Assembly (NCBI RefSeq): GCF_000316665.1 | Contig: NC_019678.1 | Coordinates: forward strand, 620,001 to 684,000 | Length of the DNA stretch: 64,000 bases | DNA from: Rivularia sp. PCC 7116 | GTDB lineage: Bacteria; Cyanobacteriota; Cyanobacteriia; Cyanobacteriales; Nostocaceae | Reading direction: 5' to 3' | Shown: positions 16,727 to 26,579 of the stretch, piece after piece | Layout of the letters: each line of letters starts with the position of its first letter | How positions within the stretch are numbered: position 1 is the stretch's first letter | The notes under the pieces: generated by a model | Databases searched by the model: none | What the model was told of the DNA's origin: nothing | Seen by the model: the letters and a program-made list of their open reading frames with translations, nothing else | Position numbers and translations under genes: made by a program

Positions 16727-17983
16727 CTAACTTCTAACTTGCTTTTCTACTCGTAGGTGGACAGATTCAGCTATTGAATAAAAACAAGCAGCCGTTAACA
16801 TAAATTGGGCAATAGGCACTTCTTGAGAGCGGTAAGATTTAAATTCTTGAAACAGTAATAATATCCCACTTAAAAAAAGTATAATGCCGAATACAGCATC
16901 ATAATCCCGTGCCAATTTAGGATACAAAGAACGAAGAAAAAATAAACCACTGCCAAAAGCAGCAAGACTCACGCCTAGTAAAATAATCCAGGTTGCAGTC
17001 TTAAACAAAAACAATCCTCCCGCACCAACTAAGGGTATGTATCTAACTACAGACAGAGTTTTATGAAGCAAAGCTGGTGATGTTATTCCAGATGCAGTCG
17101 TTGAAAGCATTTGTTCATCAGTATTGTCATAGTCTGATAATTTTTGTGCTTGTGTTGGTTGGAAAGAAGACTGTAGCTTTTGCAAATCCTGCAACACAGC
17201 CGAAACACGCGAGTAGCGATCGCTAAAGTGGTAGCGCACCATTTTCTGCAATATTGCTGCGAGTGCGGCAGATATTTGAGCTTTGTCTTGCCAGATAATT
17301 TCTCCTGTTTGAGGATCTTCAGGAAACTGATTCGGTAATAAGCCAGTTGAAGCTTGAATTCCAATCATCCCTAAAGCGTATATATCGCTGTTTAAACGCG
17401 GTTTTCCTTGGGATTGCTCTGCGCTCATATAACCCGGAGTACCAATAGCAACAGTCTTCACCGTTAAAGATGTTGCCATTTCAGTACGCATTTGTTTAAC
17501 CGCACCAAAATCAATTAGAACTAATTTATTATCTGATGCACGTCTGATTAAATTATCGGGCTTGATATCTCGATGGATAACTTCATAGCCATGTACAAAT
17601 TCCAATACACTGGCAACATCAATCAGCATTTGAATTATTTGAGATTCTTCCCAAGGTTCATTGACTAGCATCTCGGTACTCAAAGTATGCCCGACAATCA
17701 ACTCTTGCACTAAATAAAACTCTTCGTTTTCTTCAAAATATGCTAAAAGTCTGGGTATCTGTTGGTGATTTCCCAATTGTTCAAGAATCTCAGCTTCGCT
17801 ATTAAATAAACGTCTCGCAGTTTGTAAATAAAATTCATCAGACTTTGCTGGCTTAAGACGCTTCAAAACACAACTAGGATTACCTGGGCGACGAGTGTCT
17901 TCTGCAATAAAAGTTTCACCAAATCCACCCGCACTTAAAACTTGGACTACTTTATAGCGCCCGTCTAACAGTTTTCCCAACAT
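16727..17983 (-). CDS. Ser/Thr protein kinase with C-terminal Ycf66-like membrane domain
   Basis: Residues 1-275 form a Hanks-type kinase: glycine loop LSAGGFGETF, ATP-binding K41, catalytic HRDIKPDN with D139, and magnesium loop DFG with D158. After a linker, residues about 320-415 hold three to four hydrophobic helices containing GSGLFFLRSLYPKLARDYDA, SGILLLFQ and AESVHLRV. This matches the Ycf66 pattern GLxFLRxxxPxLxRDxD, GxILxFQ and ESxxLR. The kinase is therefore tethered to a membrane, probably facing the cytoplasm. It is followed on the same strand by the stand-alone Ycf66-like gene. All key kinase residues are present, so it should be active. The phosphorylation targets are unknown. 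Confidence 0.85.
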   Translation of the reverse strand: MLGKLLDGRYKVVQVLSAGGFGETFIAEDTRRPGNPSCVLKRLKPAKSDEFYLQTARRLFNSEAEILEQLGNHQQIPRLLAYFEENEEFYLVQELIVGHTLSTEMLVNEPWEESQIIQMLIDVASVLEFVHGYEVIHRDIKPDNLIRRASDNKLVLIDFGAVKQMRTEMATSLTVKTVAIGTPGYMSAEQSQGKPRLNSDIYALGMIGIQASTGLLPNQFPEDPQTGEIIWQDKAQISAALAAILQKMVRYHFSDRYSRVSAVLQDLQKLQSSFQPTQAQKLSDYDNTDEQMLSTTASGITSPALLHKTLSVVRYIPLVGAGGLFLFKTATWIILLGVSLAAFGSGLFFLRSLYPKLARDYDAVFGIILFLSGILLLFQEFKSYRSQEVPIAQFMLTAACFYSIAESVHLRVEKQVRS

Positions 17984-18248
17984 ATTTTTACTGATTTTTT
18001 ATTTTAGTTTTATTTTAGTTTTTAGTTTTGTAATTATTTTGATTATTTTTAGTTTTAAATTACTTGATTAAATTAGATTGAACGGCGTTGAGACAATCAA
18101 TAATTACCATCATATAATTTAAGATACTAACAATCTGTATTCACATACTGAGACTTAAAACATATTATTATTTCAATTATAAACGTTAAAAATCATATAT
18201 TTAAATAAAAATAAATTAAGTTAAATTAAATGAAATAGCTTAAATTGG

Positions 18249-18929
18249 TTAATCTTTAGGGGTTTTAGCAGTTACCCCTTTTTTATACATTAAAGTATAT
18301 ACTCCTTTAGAGTGCAGTACTTTAAACCATAAGCCGGATTTAAAACCGAGGGATAAAGCTTTAGTAACGCTTACCCTAGCAGTATCGCGCTGTTTTCGCG
18401 TTAAATCATCTCCGTATAAGTTGCGAACAATATCATGAATATGAAAATGATAGTCGGATTGGCAACGCATTAAGATAAGAACAGCGTTTCTAATGGAGTA
18501 TCCTTTGTATTCAGGCAACATCGGCAAACTTTCTGATTGCCTAGCTACTTTCATTTTTGGAATATCGGAAATATCGATTTCTTGTTGCTGTGGTTGTGAC
18601 TCGCTGTCATCATCTGGTTGATTGAGTTCTTTTTCATCAAAATCAGCATTTGAGTTTGGTTGATTCTCAATATTTTCATCATTTTCATCAACCGATAAAT
18701 TATTATAGTTAAGTCTACCTTCTTCTAAATATGCCTGGGTTTCAGATTGAGAAAACTGTTGATAGAATTTATGGTGTTGCTTTTCTTCAATGTAACCCGA
18801 TATTAAGTTATCGATGGCAGACACTTGAGTCCGAATCGATTGTAAGCGACGTTCTAAACGGGCAGCCTCTAATATATAACGCTCTCTTTCAGCTTCGAGC
18901 AGATTCAACATTTCGTGAAACTCAGTCAT
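18249..18929 (-). CDS. coiled-coil plus winged-helix domain protein
   Basis: The 226-residue protein has an N-terminal coiled coil (about 1-50, MTEFHEMLNLLEAERERYIL), a long acidic Asn/Glu/Asp/Gln-rich linker (about 65-130), and a C-terminal folded domain of about 80 residues. That domain begins YKGYSIRNAVLILMRCQSDY and ends SKGVYTLMYKKGV. Its helix order, with a basic DLTRKQRDTARVSVTKAL segment, suggests a winged-helix DNA-binding fold. I do not recognise a named family. A regulatory role is inference. It is separated from the kinase by 265 non-coding bases and faces a long divergent intergenic region upstream. Confidence 0.7.
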   Translation of the reverse strand: MTEFHEMLNLLEAERERYILEAARLERRLQSIRTQVSAIDNLISGYIEEKQHHKFYQQFSQSETQAYLEEGRLNYNNLSVDENDENIENQPNSNADFDEKELNQPDDDSESQPQQQEIDISDIPKMKVARQSESLPMLPEYKGYSIRNAVLILMRCQSDYHFHIHDIVRNLYGDDLTRKQRDTARVSVTKALSLGFKSGLWFKVLHSKGVYTLMYKKGVTAKTPKD

Positions 18930-19564
18930 AATAATTGGAGTATTGGCTATAGAATGAACAAAGATTTATTCAAACAGAAAATTTCCTATTTGGGTACAAT
19001 GCCAGCAGGTTGTAAGACAATGATGCAATCTATTTCAACCGCTTTAATCAAACAAAATTGGTTCCTCAAAACCTAAATTTAAAAAAGCTTGATTTCAAGC
19101 TATAGAATAATACATATTATAAGTAACAATCGCTAACGGTTTCTGAAAAGCAATGAGATTGGTATTAACGCCCATCGCAAATCAATCAGCGTTTTTTCAC
19201 AGCACATATTTTTAGAGTTAGGTGAAAATTTTTACAGCATAAGTACCACTACCAGAAATCAAGCATAACTACAAACCCGATCGAAAAAGCACAACTCTAA
19301 TTTAGATAAGACCTGATTATGGATAAACTAGGTATTATCAAACTATGAAAAATACTATATTCAAAGATATAATTATACATAACTTTTTATACAAAACTTT
19401 ATACATAAATTTAGACATCAAATCATATACAAATTTTTGTAACAAGCATACAGTAGACTTTTCACTATAGAAAATGTAGAAATTATTTTTATTTTTAGCC
19501 AACTTGCTTTACAAAATAAATCTGTTAAATAGAAAAACATCTTCCAGTACAGCTAGGTAATATT
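18930..19564. other. divergent intergenic region
   Basis: 635 bases lie between two divergent genes and should hold both promoters. A 40-codon frame at 18954 (MNKDLFKQKISYLGTMPAGC) has no ribosome site and I do not call it. No repeat or strong hairpin was noticed. The region becomes very AT-rich after 19320. Confidence 0.45.
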
Positions 19565-20056
19565 ATGAATCAATTAGAAAAGGTCACAGCAGAGTATCAG
19601 AAATTCATTCAAGAATTTCAGAGTATTGTTATCAGTACAGTAGATGAGCAAGGAATTCCTAATGGTAGTTATACGCCCTTTGTAATAGACGCATCTAAAA
19701 ATATTTACATTTACGTCAGCGGGCTTTCAACACATACACAAAATCTTAATATTAATCAGAAGGCAAGTGTTTTGTTTATTGAAGATGAAGCCCAAACCCC
19801 ACAAATGTTTGCTCGTCGCAGGCTAAATTATGATTGTACTGCGACTTTAATAGAACGCGAAACTAACGAATGGAAAAAGGTTGTTGATGAATTTGCAGAG
19901 CGTTTTGGCGAAATAATTCAAATGCTACGCGGTTTAGCAGATTTTCGTATTTTTAAGCTTACTCCCTACAGGGGTCGTTTTGTAATCGGATTCGGTCAAG
20001 CATATCATATTAACGGCGATAATCTCGACGAACTCGCACATATCGGTAAAAAGTAA
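19565..20056 (+). CDS. HugZ-like / pyridoxamine 5'-phosphate oxidase family split-barrel protein
   Basis: The 163-residue protein is a single split beta-barrel domain. IVISTVDEQGIPNGSYTPFV (near 22) is the first strand pair of the PNPOx-like fold, and ARRRLNYDCTATLIERETNE is the signature region of HugZ-type heme-utilisation proteins. RIFKLTPYRGRFVIGFGQAY ends the domain. Members bind FMN or heme and some degrade heme; which applies here is not settled by the sequence. An AGG is present 12 bases upstream of the start. The hydrolase gene follows 114 bases downstream on the same strand. Confidence 0.82.
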   Translation: MNQLEKVTAEYQKFIQEFQSIVISTVDEQGIPNGSYTPFVIDASKNIYIYVSGLSTHTQNLNINQKASVLFIEDEAQTPQMFARRRLNYDCTATLIERETNEWKKVVDEFAERFGEIIQMLRGLADFRIFKLTPYRGRFVIGFGQAYHINGDNLDELAHIGKK

Positions 20057-20170
20057 GCAATTCGCAATTATCAAGGCTAAAGGGTAAAGCTTAAAGGCGA
20101 AATTTTTTTTTTCAAATATTTTAACTTACAACTTCCCCTTGTCCCATCGTCCCCTATTCCTCCTCCCCTT

Positions 20171-21061
20171 ATGCTTCAATTTCAACCTCCTGGTTTTGGA
20201 CATAAAATAATTCAAACATCTCTCGGAGCAATGGTTTACTATACCCAAATTGCTGCACCTTGGGATATTGCTAAAATTGAACATTTACCAGAAATAGTTT
20301 TTCTGCATAACTTTGGTGGTGGTGCTTCTGCTTATGAATGGTCAAAAGTATATTCTGCTTTTGCTGCAACCCACCGTATTTTTGCCCCAGATTTGATTGG
20401 TTGGGGTGAATCTTCTCATCCAGTCAGGAATTATCAAATTAACGATTACATCACCACTATTGCAGAATTTATTAAACAAGTTTGTCGAGAACCCGTAACG
20501 ATTGTAGCCTCTTCTATAACTGCTGCTTTAACTATTCGTTTAGCAATTCAACAACCGCAATTATTTCGTAGTTTATTTCTTTCTTGTCCTTCTGGATTTG
20601 ATGATTTTGGACAAGGTAGCGCACGTAGACTGCCTTTAGAAGTTATCAATACACCGTTATTAGATAATTTGATTTATAAGTTGGGTGCGGAAAATGAAAT
20701 TGCAGTCAGAAATTTTTTGCAAAGCTTTCTGTTTGCAAAACCCAAGCGAATATCAGAAGAAATTATCCAGGCTTATTTAGCTTCAGCCCAACAACCTAAT
20801 GCTATATTTGCAGCTTTAGCCTTTTTAAGAGGCGACTTGTACTTTGACCTGAGTTTGTATATTAAACAATTAACAGTACCCACAACTATACTTTGGGGTG
20901 AGAAAGCACAATTTCTTAACGTTAAGCAAGGAAAACGTTTGGCTGATTTAAATCCAAATGCTATTAGTAATTTTTATGTAATACCAGATACTGGTATTTT
21001 ACCCCATCTAGAAATGCCCGAAATTACGGTTGGATTATTAAACAAGCATCTGACTCCTTGA
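20171..21061 (+). CDS. alpha/beta hydrolase-fold protein with non-canonical active site
   Basis: The 296-residue protein has the fold's typical order: HNFGGGASAYEWSKV (oxyanion loop, near 46), APDLIGWGESSHP (near 72), nucleophile-elbow region VTIVASSITAALTIRLA (near 109), TTILWGEKAQFLN late in the chain, and ILPHLEMPE near the end. The usual G-x-S-x-G elbow is A-S-S-I-T (residues 113-117) and the acidic residue expected after LWGEK is Ala. The histidine is present. Either Ser115 works in an altered elbow or the protein has lost hydrolase activity. No signal peptide is seen. Substrate unknown. Confidence 0.8.
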   Translation: MLQFQPPGFGHKIIQTSLGAMVYYTQIAAPWDIAKIEHLPEIVFLHNFGGGASAYEWSKVYSAFAATHRIFAPDLIGWGESSHPVRNYQINDYITTIAEFIKQVCREPVTIVASSITAALTIRLAIQQPQLFRSLFLSCPSGFDDFGQGSARRLPLEVINTPLLDNLIYKLGAENEIAVRNFLQSFLFAKPKRISEEIIQAYLASAQQPNAIFAALAFLRGDLYFDLSLYIKQLTVPTTILWGEKAQFLNVKQGKRLADLNPNAISNFYVIPDTGILPHLEMPEITVGLLNKHLTP

Positions 21062-21307
21062 AAAATTCGGGATTGCTCAATCAAAATAGAGCCTACGGGC
21101 TAAGTCTGTGTGACAAGATGCCATTAAAATCTTAATCGGAAGGCTGGCGCTAGAAGTGTTATTGGTGCGTTAGCATAAGCTTCCTAACGTCGTGCAACGG
21201 CAATAAAGAACTATTTATTTTTCGATATCTGTTGAAATACACTCAACATTGGGAACAATAGGAGATGAAGCTATACAAGCAGCAATTATCAAGCTGATTA
21301 GCAATAG

Positions 21308-24300
21308 ATGATTCCGCCAATGAACCCCTATCTACCAGCAGATAACTCTGGGAATAATCTTTCCCAAAGTTTTTTGCTTGAAATAATCAATAGTGTATCT
21401 GAACCAATTTTTGTTAAAGATCGAAAACACAGATGGATATTTCTTAATAATGCTTTTTGTCAGTTGGCAGGTTATCAAAGAGAAGAACTTATTGGTAAAT
21501 CTGACTACGACTTTTTCTCTACGGAGCAAGCCGATATTTTTTGGGAAAAAGACGAATTAATATTTGCTTCAGGTGTTAGCTATGAAGATAAAGGATATTT
21601 TAAAGATGCCCGAGGAGCGACTTATATTGTTTCGACAAAAAAGACTTTATTATATGATGATTCGGGAAATCAATTCCTCGTAGTTACGATTCAAGAAATA
21701 ACTGCATCTGATTTTCAAAATGAGTTTGCTAAAAGTATAATTCAAGCAATAAATAATATCGCAAATAATAGAGATTGTAGCGAATCTATTAATTCTACCT
21801 TGGCTACTTTAGGAATTGCGGCTCAAGTAGATAGAGTATCTATAATAGCTGAAAATTATCATAAAATTTGGTCAAATAATCAATTTAAAACAGATTTTGA
21901 TATTTTCCCGAGATGGCATTCTATGCTTGATCGAGGAGAGATAATCGCGGGTTCTGCAAATGATTTTCCTGATTTAGAACGGGAAGGTTTAGAAACTGCA
22001 AATGTTTATTCACTTTTAATCATACCAATTCAAATAGCAGACACTTTTTGGGGATATATTCGCTTTGATAACTGTTCCAAAGAACGCCAATGGTTAGACA
22101 GCGAAAAGTTAGTTTTACAAATTGCGGCTCAATGCTTAGGAATTATCATTTACCGTTATGAGTTTCAAGAAGAACTAATAAAATCAAAGAATTTTTTGCA
22201 GTTAGTAGTAGATAGTATACCCCAAATTATTTTTTGGAAAGATTGCAATAGTGTCTTTCTTGGTTGCAATCAAAAGATTGCGGATGTATGGGGTTTGAGT
22301 TCTGTAGAGGAAATAATCGGTAAAACTGATTATGAATTGTACGCAACCAAAGAACAATGCGAACTTTATAGAGAATGGGATAAGCGAGTAATAGAGTCTG
22401 GAATTCCAGAATTACATATTGTCGAGAAGAAGCAACAAGCAGATGGTAAAGAAATTTGGTTAGATACTAATAAAATTCCGTTGCGCGATCCAGAGGGAAA
22501 TATATTAGGCGTGCTGGCAACAGTTGAGGATATTACAGAGCGCAAGCAGGTAGAAGAGGCTTTAGCTCAAAACGAAGCATTCCTTCGCACTATTTATGAT
22601 GGCGCAAAGCTAGGAATTATTGTTTATGAAGTAACAGAAGATAATAAATTTCATTATTTTGGAATTAATAAAGCAACAGAGTTAGTTTCTGGTTTAAGCA
22701 ATCAGCAAATAGTTGGTAAAACTCCCTCTAAAGTTTTAGGAGAGTATTTAGGAAAGACAATAGAGCAAAGAAATCAAGACTGTCTACTTAATAAAAAGCC
22801 TATTACTTTTGAAGAAACATTAACAACTAAAGACGAAAAAATATTATTGTTAACGACTTTAACACCACTGTCCAACGATAGTGGCAGAGTCTATCGTATT
22901 ATTAGCACCAGTACAGATATTACCGCTCAAAAGCAAGCAGAAGTTACTTTACGTGAAAGCGAAGAGAAATTTCAGAAGTTATCTGCAAATGTTCCGGGAA
23001 TGCTTTATCAATTCAAAATAGATACTGACGGCTCAATGTCTTTTCCTTACGCCAGCCCTGGTACCTATGAATTATTAGATATAGAAGCAGAAGAGATTCA
23101 AGCAGAATCTAATTTGTTTTTTTCCATGATACATCCAGAAGATTATAAAACTTTTGATCAGTCTTTGAAGAATTCAGCAGAAACTTTTGAACCATTTTAT
23201 TGGGAAGGACGTTTAATAAAAGCATCCGAACAAATTCAATGGATGAAAACTGCATCTCGTCCGCAAAAACAATCAGATGGCTCAATTATTTGGAATGGTT
23301 TTATTACAGATATTACTCATCTTAAGCAAACAGAAGGAGCCTTGCAATCAGCTTATGATGAAATGGAATCTCTCGTTTTAAGCAGAACAAAAGAATTAAC
23401 CAAGACAAATAAAATTTTACAGACTGAAATAGAAGAACGAAAAAATACTGAGGCTAAAGTACAGAAGCTAGCAGCAAATGTACCTGGAATGCTCTATCAG
23501 TTTCAATTATCTGCCGATGGTTCGATGACCTTTCCTTATGTTAGCTCGGGTTGCTATGAAATTTATGGCTTAAAACCAGAGCAAATTCAAGCAGATGCGA
23601 ATTTGATTTTTTCAAAAGCCCACCCAAACGATCTGAAAGCCTTTAAAATTTCTTTAGCAGCTTCTGCTGAAAATGTTGAACCTTGGGAACATGAAGGCAG
23701 AATAGTTCTTACTTCCGGGCAAATAAAGTGGATAAAAAGCCGTGCCCGTCCCGAAAAATTACAAAATGGCACTATTCTTTGGCATGGTTTCATTCTAGAT
23801 ATAACCGAACGTAAGCAAGCAGAAAAAGCTTTGTTACTTAGCAATGCAATGTTACAGGCTCAACAGGAAGCTGCTATTGATGGAATTTTGGTAGTAGATG
23901 AAAGTCAAAATATTTTATCGTGCAATCAGCGTTTTGTAGAGTTATGGCAAATTCCTCAGTCAGTTATTGAAACCGGAGACGAAAAACAGTTTCTAGCATC
24001 TATCGTAGATAAATTTACAAATGTAGGCAAATTTATCAATCAAGTAGAAAATTTATATAATGATGTAGAAAAATCTATTCGAGATGAAATTGATCTAGGG
24101 GATGGACGCACTTTTGAACGCTATTGTGCTCCCGTCAGTTCATTAAAAGGAGAATATTTTGGTAGAGTTTGGTATTTTCGAGATATTACCGAACGTAAAC
24201 TAGCGGAACAGTCTTTGCTTAGGACTAATTCAATTTTGCAAGCACAGCAAGAAGCTTCGATTGATGGCATTTTAGTTGTTGACGAATATCGTGAGTCAAT

Positions 24301-25492
24301 CTCATATAATCGGCGTTTTATTGAATTATGGGAAATCAATCAATCGGTGATTGACGCAGGTAAACACGAAAAAATCTTCGCTGCGATATTAGAAAAACTA
24401 GAAGAACCTGAAGAGTTTGTATCTACTTTAGAATATATATTTAAGCATCCAGACAAAAGTTGTCGTAATGAAATTTATTTGAAGAATGGAAAAACTTTTG
24501 AGCGATATATTGCTTCTGTTAATTCTTTAGATGGAAATAACTACGGTAAGATTTTATATTTTAGAGATATTACAGAACGCAAACAAGCAGAAGCAACATT
24601 ACGCCAACAAACTCAGGAATTAGAAAATACTCTTTTGCAATTACAACGTACTCAAGTACAGCTAATTCAGAGCGAAAAAATGTCTAGCTTGGGACAATTA
24701 GTCGCTGGTATAGCTCATGAAATCAACAATCCCGTTAATTTTATCGATGCCAATTTGATATACACGCAAGAATATTTTGAAGACTTGCTAAAACTCATCA
24801 AAATTTATCAACAGAACTTTCCCGAAAGTTTGGAAGCAGAAAAGTTTATTAAAGAAATCGAATTCGACTACCTGCTAGAAGATTTGCCGTCGATTATTAA
24901 ATCGATGAAAACGGGGGCAGAAAGAATTGCTCAAATTGTACTTTCCTTAAGAACTTTTTCGCGTTTAGATGAAGCAGAATTTAAAAAAATTGATATTCAC
25001 GAAAGTCTCGATAGTACTTTAATGATTTTGCAGAATAGTTTGGAAACTCAACCGCATCGAAGTGCAATTCTAGTTACTAAAGAATTTGCTGAGATACCTT
25101 TAATCGAATGCTATGCGGGAAAGCTAAATCAAGTTTTTCTAAATATTTTAAATAACGCAATTGATGCTTTGGAAGAAGCAATCAAAAATAACCAAATTCC
25201 CGAACAGCAATATCCTCAAATTCGTATTTTAACTAAATTAATTAACCAGAATATGGTGCAAATTAGCATTATTGATAATGGTTATGGTATTCCTAAAGAT
25301 AATCTTTCTAGGTTATTCGACCCATTTTTTACAACTAAGCCTGTAGGTAAAGGTACTGGTTTAGGATTATCTATGAGTTACCAGATTATAGTTGAGCAGC
25401 ATGATGGAAAATTAAACTGTATTTCTACTTTGGGAGCAGGTACCGAATTCCAAATTCAAATACCTGTTAGCTGCCATCGTATAGCAATGTAA
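21308..25492 (+). CDS. multi-PAS/GAF sensor histidine kinase
   Basis: This 1394-residue soluble kinase has about seven PAS domains and one GAF domain. PAS1 is at about 24-140 (SEPIFVKDRKHRWIFLNNAF). GAF follows at about 145-285. PAS2 and PAS3 run to about 548. Two similar PAS units (each starting NVPGMLYQF) lie at about 555-680 and 720-840, and another similar pair (each with EASIDGILVVDE or AAIDGILVVDE) to about 1090. The kinase core has phosphoacceptor H1137 in GQLVAGIAHEINNPVNF, then N-box NILNNAIDAL, G1 IIDNGYGIP and G2 GKGTGLGLSMS. There is no membrane segment and no receiver domain, so the partner regulator is elsewhere. The repeated PAS pairs point to internal duplication. An insertion sequence remnant follows. 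Confidence 0.92.
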   Translation: MIPPMNPYLPADNSGNNLSQSFLLEIINSVSEPIFVKDRKHRWIFLNNAFCQLAGYQREELIGKSDYDFFSTEQADIFWEKDELIFASGVSYEDKGYFKDARGATYIVSTKKTLLYDDSGNQFLVVTIQEITASDFQNEFAKSIIQAINNIANNRDCSESINSTLATLGIAAQVDRVSIIAENYHKIWSNNQFKTDFDIFPRWHSMLDRGEIIAGSANDFPDLEREGLETANVYSLLIIPIQIADTFWGYIRFDNCSKERQWLDSEKLVLQIAAQCLGIIIYRYEFQEELIKSKNFLQLVVDSIPQIIFWKDCNSVFLGCNQKIADVWGLSSVEEIIGKTDYELYATKEQCELYREWDKRVIESGIPELHIVEKKQQADGKEIWLDTNKIPLRDPEGNILGVLATVEDITERKQVEEALAQNEAFLRTIYDGAKLGIIVYEVTEDNKFHYFGINKATELVSGLSNQQIVGKTPSKVLGEYLGKTIEQRNQDCLLNKKPITFEETLTTKDEKILLLTTLTPLSNDSGRVYRIISTSTDITAQKQAEVTLRESEEKFQKLSANVPGMLYQFKIDTDGSMSFPYASPGTYELLDIEAEEIQAESNLFFSMIHPEDYKTFDQSLKNSAETFEPFYWEGRLIKASEQIQWMKTASRPQKQSDGSIIWNGFITDITHLKQTEGALQSAYDEMESLVLSRTKELTKTNKILQTEIEERKNTEAKVQKLAANVPGMLYQFQLSADGSMTFPYVSSGCYEIYGLKPEQIQADANLIFSKAHPNDLKAFKISLAASAENVEPWEHEGRIVLTSGQIKWIKSRARPEKLQNGTILWHGFILDITERKQAEKALLLSNAMLQAQQEAAIDGILVVDESQNILSCNQRFVELWQIPQSVIETGDEKQFLASIVDKFTNVGKFINQVENLYNDVEKSIRDEIDLGDGRTFERYCAPVSSLKGEYFGRVWYFRDITERKLAEQSLLRTNSILQAQQEASIDGILVVDEYRESISYNRRFIELWEINQSVIDAGKHEKIFAAILEKLEEPEEFVSTLEYIFKHPDKSCRNEIYLKNGKTFERYIASVNSLDGNNYGKILYFRDITERKQAEATLRQQTQELENTLLQLQRTQVQLIQSEKMSSLGQLVAGIAHEINNPVNFIDANLIYTQEYFEDLLKLIKIYQQNFPESLEAEKFIKEIEFDYLLEDLPSIIKSMKTGAERIAQIVLSLRTFSRLDEAEFKKIDIHESLDSTLMILQNSLETQPHRSAILVTKEFAEIPLIECYAGKLNQVFLNILNNAIDALEEAIKNNQIPEQQYPQIRILTKLINQNMVQISIIDNGYGIPKDNLSRLFDPFFTTKPVGKGTGLGLSMSYQIIVEQHDGKLNCISTLGAGTEFQIQIPVSCHRIAM

Positions 25493-25585
25493 ATTAATAT
25501 TCATTAAGTTAAATTGTTTATTTTCGTAATTATAAAATTTAACTGAATAATACAGCATATTTAGTTTTGGTGAAGTACATCTCGT

Positions 25586-25603
25586 ACTGGAGTTTAGACT
25601 AAA
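25586..25603 (+). repeat. left terminal inverted repeat of the insertion sequence
   Basis: 18 bases, exact inverse of 27169-27186. A palindromic insertion begins three bases inside it. Confidence 0.85.
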
Positions 25604-25606
25604 GCT

Positions 25607-25627
25607 CGTGACCGCGTAGCGGTCACG
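25607..25627. repeat. small palindromic repeat inside the IS left end
   Basis: CGTGACCGC and GCGGTCACG form a perfect nine-base stem around GTA. It is flanked by GCTC and GCGCAC and has a base composition unlike the AT-rich surroundings, as for an inserted small dispersed repeat. Confidence 0.7.
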
Positions 25628-25877
25628 GCGCACAAAAAATGGTATAAAAAATAGGGAAATGCTTGTGGTAAAACAAGCACCTCCCGACGGAAGATGAGAA
25701 AAGCACTACCAAATCTCAACTTTCGTTATGGATGTTTTTGCACATTTAAGGGAATTCCGTCAAGCTGCGTACAAATGTTTGTGTAAAGCAAAAGATGCAA
25801 CATTTGAATTAACGGACTCAGTGCTGCTCACAAGGAATGCATATAGTTTGGCAGATTTATCTCTATGCCCAATATTA

Positions 25878-25899
25878 TGCCTTCGGCACGCTTCGCTAA
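25878..25899. repeat. 22-bp small dispersed repeat inserted in the transposase
   Basis: TGCCTTCGGCACGCTTCGCT followed by AA interrupts the transposase frame and shifts it by +1. TGCC(TTC)GGCA is a mini-hairpin. Excision in silico restores a conserved protein segment, which proves this is an insertion. Confidence 0.82.
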
Positions 25900-26535
25900 C
25901 GCCGAAAATGGTCAAGCATCTATGAAGCATTGCAAGATACAAAAGTCCAACGAAATAAATTAATGGGACTATACATCAAAAATATACCAAGCCAAGAACG
26001 TATTATTCTTGCCGGAGACCATACTGCATGGTCAAGACCAAACGCACCAACGTTAAAAGAGAGGACTTATGAACATCATACCCAAAGTGGAATCGGAGGT
26101 CGCCCAGTAACAGCAGGATACGGTTACAGTACACTTGTATGGGTTCCAGAAGAAGAAGGAAGTTGGGCATTACCATTGCGACATGAGAGGATAACTAGTT
26201 GGGAGAACCCGATTAATAAAGCGGTATGGCAACTCCAACAAGTATGCCCGCAATTACCATCTCGACCTTTAACGTTATGGGATATTGAATACGGATGTGC
26301 GCCATTTGTAATCAAAACGGCTGACATTAATGCTGATAAATTAATGCGTTTACGCTCAAATTTATGTTTATGGGGAGAACCACCTTCATATTCAGGTAGA
26401 GGTAAGCCAAGAGTTCATGGAGGTAAATTCAAACTTAACGATTCAACAACTTGGTCAGAAGCAGCACAAACAATAGAAGAAAAAGATTCCCAAGTTGGGT
26501 ATGTAAAAATTAAGGTTTGGCACAACTTACATTTC

Positions 26536-26579
26536 CGTGAAGTCTGCCGTGGGGAGGCTCCCCACGGCGAGCTTCACGT
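26536..26579. repeat. 41-bp palindromic repeat inserted in the transposase
   Basis: CGTGAAG/CTTCACG and GCCGTGGGGA/TCCCCACGGC form a perfect interrupted stem with a TCT/GAG internal loop and a GGC cap. CGT occurs on both sides, as a 3-bp target duplication would. Excising 26539-26579 restores the protein frame. Confidence 0.85.

Noticed and set aside
18954-19076. 40-codon frame upstream of the winged-helix gene
   Set aside because: No ribosome site, no domain, and it overlaps the divergent promoter region.
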